In this document: one piece after another, positions 7,004 to 15,877 of the stretch
How positions within the stretch are numbered: position 1 is the stretch's first letter
Layout: every line of letters begins with the position of its first letter
Source of the DNA: Bacteroidales bacterium UBA7569
GTDB taxonomy: Bacteria > Bacteroidota > Bacteroidia > Bacteroidales > Paludibacteraceae
Direction of reading: 5' to 3'
DNA: 53,454 nt
NCBI GenBank assembly: GCA_002477945.1
Contig: DLLF01000029.1
Coordinates: 10,858 to 64,311 of the forward strand
Made by a program: the position numbers and the translations under genes
The notes under the pieces: model-generated
What the model saw: the letters and a program-made list of their open reading frames with translations, nothing else
What the model was told of the DNA's origin: nothing
Databases searched by the model: none

Positions 7004-9602
7004 ATATCTTGCCGCCCAACTGAGGCAGCATAGAAACACGGATGTAGGGATTTTCCAGCGTAACGACTGTCCAATCGTGTTCTTGTGCCTGCTCAGAATA
7101 CCCATCGAAATGATTGTAGGGATAGGCAGGGCGTCCTGCCTGCGGTGCCAATACTGCAACTGGTGTAGGATCGCCAAACATATAGGTAGGCAATGATTCC
7201 GTTGTTTCGGTGACAGTTGCAACTATAGCAGGAGTCCGAAGCAAAACGAGTTGCTGTGTCATACCCAAACGATTGACCGTAGAGAGGTATATTTGTGTCT
7301 GTTTGCCATCGGTAGAAACACGGATATTATCATCGGGCTTGGAATGCAATAACCGGTAAGTTCCTTGTAGAGTGAGCGTTTGTGAGGTACGGTCCCAAGT
7401 GGGGTCGCTGACATTAAGGAAGAGCGTATCTGCATTGTAACGATATATAACAGCGGCAACACCATCGCTATAGATGTCCTCTATGGAGCCTGCCTGCCAG
7501 AAATTAGCCGCCACCATGCCGAGTGTTATTTCGGATACTGCCTGCAGAGCAGGAGTGTTGCTCAAGACTTTGATTTGCGGTTTCCTGCTATATTGAAGAA
7601 CCTCCGACCGACTCATTTGCGGCAATAATACATATTGATAAGATGCGTCTTTTGGAGCCGTTCCGTGTGAGAGCCATAGTTCGTTGAAACCATTGCCGGA
7701 GATATTAGCATGAAGCGTGACAGGTTGCGGAAAATAGTAACCTCCCGTGCTGTCGATATACGCCGTTGTGGCATTTTGAAAGGTCTGGTCGTGTGGTGCA
7801 CTGACAAGTCGGTCGTTGATGTACATCGGGCGCGCATATTGCCGGTTATCAACGGTTGTGATGACCTCACGCGGTGCGTCCAAATGGATATCCGCCCCCA
7901 AACAGACAACCTCGTTGTCAAAACAGAACCATGATTTTTTCGCCATCAAGTCGGATCGTGATGCCAAGAGTTGCATCATGGCGGAAGAATATGTATTATC
8001 CATAGTGACACCACCTGCCCGTCCGACATCCACTATTTTAGGTTGGTGATCGAAAAGAATCATGTTGCTGGCACAGAAGTCACGTGGTAACAAATCAACA
8101 GTGGTACCCGGCACACGATAGTGATTCATGCGAGGTATATACTGCCAATACTGCATAGGATCGTTGGGAGTATAGATATAGGTCATGCCATCGCCTGTGT
8201 ACCATGCATAGTTGTTCTCACTCTTGTCGGTACGAATAAACGCCTCATACTTACCTATACGATTGGAGGACATAGCAAGTCCGAAACGAAAGAGAGGAGT
8301 CTGGTGTATTACCCTGTCACCTGCCGCGAGGACGATACTGAACTCATCGGGTCCGGCATTGTTGTCTGCCATAGCAAGTGCGGAATCCAACATAGGCTTA
8401 TACACGGGAAGAGGCGACATATTCTCGTAGATGGAAGCATAGTGGCGATCCGAGGCTATCATATCGGCACAGGTGTGCTGTACGCGTCGCCGGACAGCGG
8501 TATCTGCAATCAATACAGAAGATTCGAGGATATCAAGCGCCATAGAACGTGCAGACTTATAGGGATTACGTGCGTTGCCGCGTCCCATAAACATCAACAT
8601 CACTTCGCCCTTGTAGAGCGCAGGGAGGTAGGTCTTTGTGATCCACGTGGGCAATACCCTGCAGATCGCATCGGGGACACTGAACTCTGTGCCTTCCAAT
8701 ACGGAAACCAAAGTCGCCGTCAGGTGAATCATAGATTGCCCGTAAGTCCCGATATAAGGGATGGCTATATGCTGGATAAAAGTGCCATCTTGGTAGAGTC
8801 CTTCTTTCTTCCACACCAGTGTGTTGTGCTGATATTGGGATTGCGTACGCAGTATTTCATCATGCGCGGCATTGGCTGCTACCCGTTGCTCCGGTGTTGT
8901 GCGATCCACAAAGGCAGGTACGGCACAGCGCAATGCAGCATTGATATCCTCTTCGTTTCCGGTAAGAACACCTATAAGGAACAGATTGCGGCAGATGTCC
9001 GCGAGATTGGCATAGGTCATGTTTCCATGCTGTGCGAAGTGGCGCACATGTCGCGCCCCACCAAGGTTGAATTGGTTGATTTCTTCGTGTGTGAGTTCAT
9101 CATAGAGAATGCTGACAATGTTGGCATAGGTCTCTGTATTTCCGATACGCCATTCCCACCAATTGCCACATATAGGCGTGTTCTCGTTGTAGGCATAGCG
9201 ATAGAGAACGGATAATCCGAAGCGGATATCACGCAACAATCCGGCATTGGCATACAAGGAACTGCCCGGATATGCCCATGCACGCGCCATCGTCTCCAAA
9301 CGCAAATAGGAATAGTGGACATGAAAAGGAGTATAGGCCGGAACGCCTGTAAGCAGGTTAAGCGAGTCCCAAAGAAAACAAGTGTCTTTGCGCATTGTGT
9401 GCCAATAGTCTTGTGCCTGAGCAGAAAGACCATCCAAATAGGCACGCATATCGGGTTGCTCAGGGTCATAGTCAAGCGAGCCTAAGGCGCAATGGTCGCG
9501 AAAATTGTTCCGCATACGGGTGAATGTATCAGGACTGACCGCTTCAACCGAAAAGACAGATACTACTATACAAGATATGATAAGGACAAGAGTTCGTTTC
9601 AT
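6972..9602 (-). CDS. Polysaccharide lyase family 8 (N-terminal part of a lyase-DUF5107-TPR fusion, frameshifted near its end)
   Basis: An 876-residue ORF with a signal peptide (residues 1-21). The PL8 catalytic alpha/alpha-toroid includes GNWWEWRIG (147-154), YANLADICRN with candidate catalytic Asn199, DGTFIQH with His278, and YIGTYG with Tyr287. The His-Tyr spacing of 9 matches chondroitin AC and hyaluronate lyases. MFMGRGNARNP holds the expected Arg around 341. PL8 enzymes cut uronic-acid polysaccharides (hyaluronan, chondroitin, xanthan) by beta-elimination. Residues ~800-866 (YPYNHFDGY to GGKIWG) are no longer PL8 but the beginning of DUF5107. The frame then runs through a 7-G tract and ends after GCGETERA. 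With 6 G the frame joins the DUF5107-TPR region directly. It is 98 bases downstream of a paralogous PL8 gene. Confidence 0.85.
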   Translation of the reverse strand: MKRTLVLIISCIVVSVFSVEAVSPDTFTRMRNNFRDHCALGSLDYDPEQPDMRAYLDGLSAQAQDYWHTMRKDTCFLWDSLNLLTGVPAYTPFHVHYSYLRLETMARAWAYPGSSLYANAGLLRDIRFGLSVLYRYAYNENTPICGNWWEWRIGNTETYANIVSILYDELTHEEINQFNLGGARHVRHFAQHGNMTYANLADICRNLFLIGVLTGNEEDINAALRCAVPAFVDRTTPEQRVAANAAHDEILRTQSQYQHNTLVWKKEGLYQDGTFIQHIAIPYIGTYGQSMIHLTATLVSVLEGTEFSVPDAICRVLPTWITKTYLPALYKGEVMLMFMGRGNARNPYKSARSMALDILESSVLIADTAVRRRVQHTCADMIASDRHYASIYENMSPLPVYKPMLDSALAMADNNAGPDEFSIVLAAGDRVIHQTPLFRFGLAMSSNRIGKYEAFIRTDKSENNYAWYTGDGMTYIYTPNDPMQYWQYIPRMNHYRVPGTTVDLLPRDFCASNMILFDHQPKIVDVGRAGGVTMDNTYSSAMMQLLASRSDLMAKKSWFCFDNEVVCLGADIHLDAPREVITTVDNRQYARPMYINDRLVSAPHDQTFQNATTAYIDSTGGYYFPQPVTLHANISGNGFNELWLSHGTAPKDASYQYVLLPQMSRSEVLQYSRKPQIKVLSNTPALQAVSEITLGMVAANFWQAGSIEDIYSDGVAAVIYRYNADTLFLNVSDPTWDRTSQTLTLQGTYRLLHSKPDDNIRVSTDGKQTQIYLSTVNRLGMTQQLVLLRTPAIVATVTETTESLPTYMFGDPTPVAVLAPQAGRPAYPYNHFDGYSEQAQEHDWTVVTLENPYIRVSMLPQLGGKIWGGCGETERA

Positions 9603-9700
9603 AGGTTCTGATTCAATGTTGGTTTCGTATAAGAAACAGATTAAATAAAGCGGTGATGCATACAGGCATACAGATATAGACTATGAGATTAGCACAATAT

Positions 9701-12199
9701 TCATTTGATTAATACACCTTGTATGGTATATGTATGTCCGTTCCGATGGATATACACTACCCCATCGTTAACGGTCTTGAAGACATTTGTATCGTCCACA
9801 GCGGTATTACTGAGTGAAGAAGGCACATCGGGCGCAGGTAAGGGTTTGATGATATCAAGTTGCAAACATTCTCCCTGCCCCATACGATCGGTGCAATTGA
9901 TGGTGATAGTAGTGGTAGAAGCAGAGCGCGTAAGAGAAACTCCCTCGGCTGGTTCTGCGGAAGAAAGAGCGAAAAGTCCGTCTAAGACAAAGGTCTGCGA
10001 TGTGCGTTTCCATGTAGGATCAGACGCTGCAAAATAGAGAGTTGTCGGCGTCTGATGATACATCACAGACGCTTCTCCGTCGGAAGTTACGGACGCAGAT
10101 GTACCCGCTTGCCAGAAGTTGATACCAACAATGCCCAAAGTGCGGTGGTAAACTGATTGACAAAGTGCGGTATTGGATAGTGTAACCGTTTTCGGACTAC
10201 GGGTATAAGCAAGCGTTTCATCCGCTGTCATCTGCGGAAGAAGAACATAGTTGTAGGTGGCATCCTGCGGTGCTTTGCCATGATCAATATAGAGAGAATA
10301 GTACTTGTTTTGTTCGATATAAGTAGTGAGTTGAACAGGATCCGGAAAGTAGTATCCGCCTACCTCATTGATATATGCATACGCGGGATTGGTATAAAAT
10401 ACTTCATAGCACTTCTTGGTTGTTGCCGCTTCTCCATCAACCGACCACCCCTTGTTAATACGCCGAGACTCAATAGTGGTGAGCACCTGACGATTTTCAC
10501 TCATAGATATGCCTGCACCGAGGCAATGTACCTCATCATCGAACATGAACCATGATTTCTTTGCCACCAAGTCGCTTTTTGCCCCTACATGGCTCATGCC
10601 TGCAGCAGTATATCTATTGAGCAAAGTGACACCTCCGACCCATGCTTGTGCATTGACAGGGCTGTCGAAAAGCATACCCACCGAACCATCTGCTGCTCGG
10701 GAGAGCATATCCTCCGTTGTACCAGGTATATGATAGAAATTGCATGAGTTGAAGTAATTGAGCCAGTGGTCACGATTGTTTTGCGTATAGATATAAGTCA
10801 TTCCATCGCCTGTGTACCATCCGGACATATTGTTATTGCGAAAACCTTCAAACTTACCAATACGGTTGGAAGACATCGCCAGCCCGAAGCGGAAACGCTC
10901 GGTTTCGTGAACCACACGGTCTCCCGCTGCGAAGATATGGCTATATGGTTCGGAAACATGGTCTGATGCCTCGGATTGCATCTGCTCAATATGCGGACGG
11001 TCAATGACAGGATCTATGCCATCGTATAAGGACGTATAGTAAGCATCATCCTTGAACCATGAATAACAAGTATTGACAATACGTTGCCGCTGTTCAGAAT
11101 CTTGAATTAGATAGCGACTGCGATATATATTCAATCCGATAGCACGTCCCATTGTGTGCGAATTGTGAGCAGAATTAGTGTTTCGCCCCATAAACATACG
11201 CATCATCTCGCCTTTGTAGATGGCCGGAATATAGGCTTTTTCTATCCAGAGAGACAGGGCTTCGTAGAAATAATCAGGTGCACTGTATGCCTTTGTACCT
11301 GAGAAACACAATTGCATCTCTGCTGCGAACTGAATCATACTGCTACCATATCCGCCAATGTAAGGCATGGCTGTATGCTGAATGAACGTACCATCGGAAT
11401 AGAGGCCTTCTTTTTTCGTTATGCCGTTATAGTTATGATAGTCTCCCTGCTCGGCAAGCATCTGTTCAAACAATGATTGTGCTCTCTTGCGTTCATCAAG
11501 AGTTGTTTCGTCCACAAAAGCACGTTTAACCATGGTAAGAGCATTGGAAATGTCGGCTTGTTTGCCACAAAGAATACCCATATACAGAAGATTGCGGCAG
11601 ATATCCGCCTGATTGGCAAAAGTCAAGTTGCCTGTTTGTGCAAAGGAACGGACAAAATTGGTAAAGGAAAGGTCATAGTGGGAAAGTTGCACTTCGGAGA
11701 GTTGCTCATAGAGAATGCTGACAATGGCAGCATATTCCTGCGGCATACCAATACGCCATTCCCAGAAGTTTCCGAGCAACGTGGTCTTTTCGTTCAGTGC
11801 ATAAGTATATAGGAAGTCCAGACTGCGTTTGATGTCCTGGAGCAATGTAGCATCATGATAAAGAGAGGAAGTGGGATACGCCCACGCAAGCGCCATCGTA
11901 TGAAGACGTATGAGAGAATAATACAAATGAGAACAAGTGTATGACCTGTCTCCTTTAAGTTTGTCATATTCAGTCCACAGACATGTGGTAGGATTCTTGG
12001 CTAAGGTATTTTGATAGGTTGCAGCATTCCTGGCAATGGTGCTTATGTGTGCTTGGATTGCAGAATCGCTCACATCATAATCCAAAGAACCAAGGAAAAC
12101 TTCGCGACGCAGATTGTCGCGCATAATATCGAAATCAGTGGCAAGGGCTGACACAATAGCCAACCCTGCCACGATACATAAACTAATCAGTTTCTTCAT
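9701..12199 (-). CDS. Polysaccharide lyase family 8 (secreted)
   Basis: An intact 832-residue PL8 lyase, paralogous to the neighbour at 6972-9602. A signal peptide covers residues 1-20. Catalytic-site motifs: GNFWEWRIGMP (143-153), FANQADICRN with Asn196, DGTFIQH with His275, YIGGYG with Tyr284, and MFMGRNTNSAHNS with Arg339. A beta-sandwich region follows. The C-terminus (DGVVYIHRNGHTYTIQGVLI) is a short tail type common on secreted Bacteroidota enzymes and also seen on the surface protein at 14201. It should produce 4,5-unsaturated uronyl oligosaccharides that fit the GH105 enzyme of this locus. Its ATG overlaps the TGA of the upstream gene (ATGA at 12196-12199), so translation is probably coupled. 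Exact substrate cannot be assigned. Confidence 0.9.
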   Translation of the reverse strand: MKKLISLCIVAGLAIVSALATDFDIMRDNLRREVFLGSLDYDVSDSAIQAHISTIARNAATYQNTLAKNPTTCLWTEYDKLKGDRSYTCSHLYYSLIRLHTMALAWAYPTSSLYHDATLLQDIKRSLDFLYTYALNEKTTLLGNFWEWRIGMPQEYAAIVSILYEQLSEVQLSHYDLSFTNFVRSFAQTGNLTFANQADICRNLLYMGILCGKQADISNALTMVKRAFVDETTLDERKRAQSLFEQMLAEQGDYHNYNGITKKEGLYSDGTFIQHTAMPYIGGYGSSMIQFAAEMQLCFSGTKAYSAPDYFYEALSLWIEKAYIPAIYKGEMMRMFMGRNTNSAHNSHTMGRAIGLNIYRSRYLIQDSEQRQRIVNTCYSWFKDDAYYTSLYDGIDPVIDRPHIEQMQSEASDHVSEPYSHIFAAGDRVVHETERFRFGLAMSSNRIGKFEGFRNNNMSGWYTGDGMTYIYTQNNRDHWLNYFNSCNFYHIPGTTEDMLSRAADGSVGMLFDSPVNAQAWVGGVTLLNRYTAAGMSHVGAKSDLVAKKSWFMFDDEVHCLGAGISMSENRQVLTTIESRRINKGWSVDGEAATTKKCYEVFYTNPAYAYINEVGGYYFPDPVQLTTYIEQNKYYSLYIDHGKAPQDATYNYVLLPQMTADETLAYTRSPKTVTLSNTALCQSVYHRTLGIVGINFWQAGTSASVTSDGEASVMYHQTPTTLYFAASDPTWKRTSQTFVLDGLFALSSAEPAEGVSLTRSASTTTITINCTDRMGQGECLQLDIIKPLPAPDVPSSLSNTAVDDTNVFKTVNDGVVYIHRNGHTYTIQGVLIK

Positions 12200-14181
12200 T
12201 TATCAACGATTACCTTTTGATTGTTGACTACATACATACCCTTGGGCATTGGTACCATAGTATGCACACCTGCACGCACCTGAATGGTATGCAAGGTAAC
12301 GCCCAATACATTATAGATTGTAGCGGAAAGGTCTTCTTTGGCATTGAACAGAATACCGCCCGTAACGGCACGTACTTCTAATCGGTTGTCCAATACAGGT
12401 TCTACTGCTGTACCTCCAAAAGGAATAACTTCAATAGAGCCGATAAACCAATAGTCGGTGGAGTTGCGCGATATGCGAAGATCCGTAACGGTCTCATTCT
12501 GATTGTCTATGACATATTCGTCCCATTCTTTGCCAAATTCAAGCGATGGAAGTCCTGCCATGATAGTACTGTCTCCACCTTGTGAATTTGGCATGAACGC
12601 CTTGTAACTGACAGAAAGAGGGCGTATATTATTATGACTGACACCCGTGATTCTCACCTGTTTGATACCATTCTTGAAAGTCGGGAAATAGATGGCAGGA
12701 CGTTTGCACAAAGGTACTACACCTGCACCAAAGCGCTCGCCGTCTAAATAAGTATAACCGCCATTGAATAATACGTTTTGTGAACCGCTAAAACCATCCG
12801 AAGTTAAGTCTCGGTTCTCATAGATAACCCATTGATAGAAGCCGAGGAGATCCTTCTCCACAATTTGATCGGAATGTCCCTGTGCCTGCGTGGTAGCAAA
12901 ATCAGGCCAATTGGGATCACCTAAGTCTGCATAGTTCCACTTGGTGAAATCAATAGTGAAGCCCTTTGTTTGCGCTTCTCCATACCATTCATAATATGTG
13001 CAACCGTCATAGTATTCCACCAATTGATAGTTGCAGTCTTCGGGCATTTCCCAATATACCTCAACATCGCAGGTTGCCTGCTTGTCACCGGCTTTGGCGA
13101 TGATCTTGGTTTTTCCCTCTACAAGTCCGTGTACCAAACCTCCATCTACGGTAGCAATGCTTTCATCCAACGAAGTCCATGTCACAGTCGGATTGCTGGC
13201 ATTGGTGGGCAATACAACGGCATTAAGACGAGCATATTTCCCCTCAGCAATAGAGATGGATGTTGCATCTAATTCAATGCTTGACACAGGGGTCTCGCCT
13301 ATGATAGATACTTTGCAGACATCTTTCTTGCCTCCGCACTCGGCATAGATTTCCACTTCACCTGCAGCCACTGCCGTAACCATGCCTTCGGAAGACACTT
13401 GGGCAATTGCCGTATTCTGACTGCTCCATTGCACCTCGGCATTTGCGTTAAAGGGAGTCTTTTTTGCCGTCAGTCGAAGCGTTTGGCTCACTTCCATATT
13501 GGCGGTATTCGGTGTAATGGACAATGCCGTAACTGGGACAATGTCCGATTCGTGTCCCATGGGAATTATCTGTACATTCACCAGGAAGAAATAGCCTCCG
13601 CTGTTGCGGTTGATGGATATTTCTTTGACATCTGCACTATTGATAAGCACGGTGTCATTGACGCAAGCCGTCTTGCTTAGAGGTAGATTAGCCATATTGG
13701 CATCAGGAGCCACGTCTTTCAGTCCCACCCATGCACCGGCTGCATTTTTGGCTTGAATGAACATAGAACCTCCAAAACCGCTGACGATAAGTTTATGGAT
13801 ACCGTTCTTGAATTTCGGGAAATACACGGTCGGACGGTATGCCACTGCAACTGTATTGTTGGTACCGTCGTCTGCCGTGTTGTTATTCCACAGCAGAGGA
13901 GAGAAGGTCTCGCCTGCAATGGAACGTGTATCCTTGTAACAGAACTTGTAGAGACCCAATTGCTGAAACTCCAATATCTTCTGGGAATCATGCTTGGTAG
14001 TTCCCTCCACATAGCACACATCCGTAGGCTGCAAATCGCTGAAATCCACAGCAAATACTTCATCTATTGCCTCGCCTGTGTAGTTATAGAACCCTGTCTG
14101 TGCATCGCGCTCATAGAGTGCGGCCTGCAGACTTAAGACGGACATACAAAGCCCGAGAGTGAAAAGAAAATACTTCTTCAT
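12196..14181 (-). CDS. Secreted surface protein: two copies of an uncharacterised module flanking two Big_2 Ig-like domains, C-terminal sorting-like tail
   Basis: 661 residues with a signal peptide (1-20). Module 1 (~20-205) and module 2 (~380-590) share the order F-Y-x-Y-x-G-E, LEFQQLGLYKF or LLGFYQWVIY, LLWNN or LFNGG, RPxxYFPxFKNGI, and RNSxxYxF near the end. I do not recognise this module. Between them lie two bacterial Ig-like group 2 domains (ALSITPNTANMEVSQTLRLT and SSIELDATSISIAEGKYARL). The last ~60 residues (ATIYNVLGVTLH, MPKGMYVVNNQKVIV) resemble a type A T9SS C-terminal sorting domain. The gene overlaps the PL8 gene by four bases. A role as a polysaccharide-binding surface protein for the lyases is inferred from context only. 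Confidence 0.75.
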   Translation of the reverse strand: MKKYFLFTLGLCMSVLSLQAALYERDAQTGFYNYTGEAIDEVFAVDFSDLQPTDVCYVEGTTKHDSQKILEFQQLGLYKFCYKDTRSIAGETFSPLLWNNNTADDGTNNTVAVAYRPTVYFPKFKNGIHKLIVSGFGGSMFIQAKNAAGAWVGLKDVAPDANMANLPLSKTACVNDTVLINSADVKEISINRNSGGYFFLVNVQIIPMGHESDIVPVTALSITPNTANMEVSQTLRLTAKKTPFNANAEVQWSSQNTAIAQVSSEGMVTAVAAGEVEIYAECGGKKDVCKVSIIGETPVSSIELDATSISIAEGKYARLNAVVLPTNASNPTVTWTSLDESIATVDGGLVHGLVEGKTKIIAKAGDKQATCDVEVYWEMPEDCNYQLVEYYDGCTYYEWYGEAQTKGFTIDFTKWNYADLGDPNWPDFATTQAQGHSDQIVEKDLLGFYQWVIYENRDLTSDGFSGSQNVLFNGGYTYLDGERFGAGVVPLCKRPAIYFPTFKNGIKQVRITGVSHNNIRPLSVSYKAFMPNSQGGDSTIMAGLPSLEFGKEWDEYVIDNQNETVTDLRISRNSTDYWFIGSIEVIPFGGTAVEPVLDNRLEVRAVTGGILFNAKEDLSATIYNVLGVTLHTIQVRAGVHTMVPMPKGMYVVNNQKVIVDK

Positions 14182-14200
14182 TGTCGTATATATATACCGG

Positions 14201-14386
14201 TTATTTACGTTGCCCTAATACATTGTATGTGACACCATTATGACGGATATACATAGTGCCGTCTATGATAACCTTATCTGCGCAGTCTGTCGTCTCTGCC
14301 ATAGGTTGGTCTGTGCTTGTTGCACCGCCTGCCTCCATAGGTTCGATGGTTATCTTTGTGATGAATTGATAGTCGGTCGAATTACG
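14201..14386 (-). pseudogene. In-frame 3' remainder of the truncated surface protein gene
   Basis: After the TGA at 14387-14389 the same frame encodes RNSTDYQFITKITIEPM, a linker, and a tail MYIRHNGVTYNVLGQRK ending in TAA at 14201-14203. The first block completes module 2, and the tail matches the short C-terminal tail type on the neighbouring PL8 lyase. The ancestral gene therefore ran from 15772 to 14201. The 20 bases from 14182 to 14200 separate it from the next gene. Confidence 0.75.
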
Positions 14387-15772
14387 TCAGAACATGATGC
14401 GCTTCACATCTGTGCTGTTCACTTCCAGAGTGGCGGTCGTATAGGTGGATTTGAGCGTGATGTAATCATTGCCGGTCATAGAGGTTGCCACTTCTTTGAT
14501 AGGTTTCCATTCTCCTGCAGCATTCTCTGCCATAAAAATAAGGTTACGGTCTTTGTTGGTCCATCCTTCGACAATGACTTTCTTTACGCCGTTCGTGATT
14601 GCTGGAAAATATATCATAGGTCGTTTGTTTTCCGCAACGGCACCATTCTTCCCGTTTTCGCTGATACCGCCGTTCCACAGCAGATTGTCATAAGTCGTAT
14701 CACCGCATTTGCGGCTTCCATACCAGCACCATTTGTATAGTCCCAAATCCTGAAACTCCAGCAACAGATCTGCATGTTCCTTGTTTGAAGGGTTGGAGTA
14801 ACGGACTTCCGAGGAAGAAAGATCTTGTGTAAAATCAACGGAGAAGTCATCATAAGGCGTGCCTGTATAGTGGAAATAGCCGTCTTCACCCAATGTATAT
14901 TGCTCATAAGCCTCCACAATAACAGTGCAACTCTCTTTCACGTCGCCCACAGCAGCATAAATGAGTGCCGTTCCTTTGGATTTTGCCGTAACGGTACCGT
15001 TATCCACCGTAGCAATAGTCTCATCCGAGGAAGACCATACCACTTCGGAACCTGCAGGAAGAACCGATGCACTGATAGTGGAAACCTTGCCTGGATACAT
15101 AGTCAGCGACTTTGTGTCCAACACCACTTCTGTTTGGATTTCTTCAGACATCACACCCAACGTAATCTTTGTAATGTATTGCCATGCATTGTTTGCCTTA
15201 ATACGGTGAAACATCACCTCTTTCACCTCCGTATCACGAATCCACAAGGTATCAACGGTATAGGCGTTTTTGTTTAACACCATCGTCTGGATGTCTTCCC
15301 ATGTTCCGCTCGCACCGCGTTTCATAAACGTGATATTGGCAGGGTTACCGTTCCCCCACCCTTCGTATGCGATGTATTTGATGCCGTTCTTGGCAACAGG
15401 AAAATACACGGCGGGAAAATCAGCCACTGTAGTAATGGCATTGTTGTTGGTTTTCGTCCCGTTGATGTAACTCACGCCGCTGTTCCACATCACGGGACCA
15501 TAAGTCTTGTCTCCCAATGAACGGCTGGCATAATAACCATACTTGTACATACCCAGATTCTCGAACTCTATCAGTGCGTCAGCAAATACATTCGGCTCTG
15601 CATAGTTCACGTCTGATGCGGTGAGACGGGTAAAATCCCATACTACATCTGCCGTAACAGGTTCTCCTCTGTACGAATAGAAACCGGTTGAAGCATCTTT
15701 GACATACATTTCATCCGCAAAGATACTCATTGTTGCCATAAGGCAACCTGCGATAAGAGCATTTTTTTTCAT
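14387..15772 (-). CDS. Secreted Big_2/novel-module surface protein, truncated by an in-frame TGA
   Basis: The start is taken as the ATG at 15772 (MKKNALIAGCLMATMSIFA, signal peptide). The ATG at 15799 falls almost on the predicted transcription start. Architecture: module (~20-215 with FENLGMYKYGYYASRS, VMWNSG, FPAVYFPVAKNGI), one Big_2 domain (LDTKSLTMYPGKVSTI), then a second module (LEFQDLGLYKWCWYGSRK, LLWNGG, RPMIYFPAITNGV). The ORF stops at TGA 14387-14389, just before the last strand of module 2 (DVKRIMF-stop-RNSTDYQF). The homologous positions in the other modules are INRNSGGY and ISRNSTDY, so the stop replaces one residue, easily a TCA-to-TGA change. Reading continues in frame for 61 more codons. 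It is first in the transcription unit carrying the PL8 genes. Confidence 0.75.
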   Translation of the reverse strand: MKKNALIAGCLMATMSIFADEMYVKDASTGFYSYRGEPVTADVVWDFTRLTASDVNYAEPNVFADALIEFENLGMYKYGYYASRSLGDKTYGPVMWNSGVSYINGTKTNNNAITTVADFPAVYFPVAKNGIKYIAYEGWGNGNPANITFMKRGASGTWEDIQTMVLNKNAYTVDTLWIRDTEVKEVMFHRIKANNAWQYITKITLGVMSEEIQTEVVLDTKSLTMYPGKVSTISASVLPAGSEVVWSSSDETIATVDNGTVTAKSKGTALIYAAVGDVKESCTVIVEAYEQYTLGEDGYFHYTGTPYDDFSVDFTQDLSSSEVRYSNPSNKEHADLLLEFQDLGLYKWCWYGSRKCGDTTYDNLLWNGGISENGKNGAVAENKRPMIYFPAITNGVKKVIVEGWTNKDRNLIFMAENAAGEWKPIKEVATSMTGNDYITLKSTYTTATLEVNSTDVKRIMF

Positions 15773-15808
15773 ACTACTAATTCTTTTAAGGTTGAACATT
15801 TGAGTTCA

Positions 15809-15877
15809 TAAAGGTACGCCATATCTGGCAGACCGAAACTCTATATTTTTGTATTCTTTTTGCTCATTTTGGCAACA
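15809..15877 (-). promoter_or_regulatory. PUL promoter 2 with candidate operator
   Basis: On the minus strand, TACCTTTA (15809-15816) is a 5/6 match to the -7 consensus TAnnTTTG. The predicted transcript starts near 15802, 30 bases before the ATG at 15772. The plus-strand element TTTTGCTCATTTTGGCAACA (15858-15877) matches the element at 26273-26292 in 18 of 20 positions and lies 41 bases from the -7 box in both places. It is inside the last codons of the regulator gene. It is proposed as the binding site of the PUL regulator; this is inference. Confidence 0.55.

Noticed and set aside
14387..14389. TGA as selenocysteine codon
   Set aside because: Homologous modules have Asn, Ser or His at this site, the protein is not a redox enzyme, and no convincing SECIS hairpin was noted after the codon.
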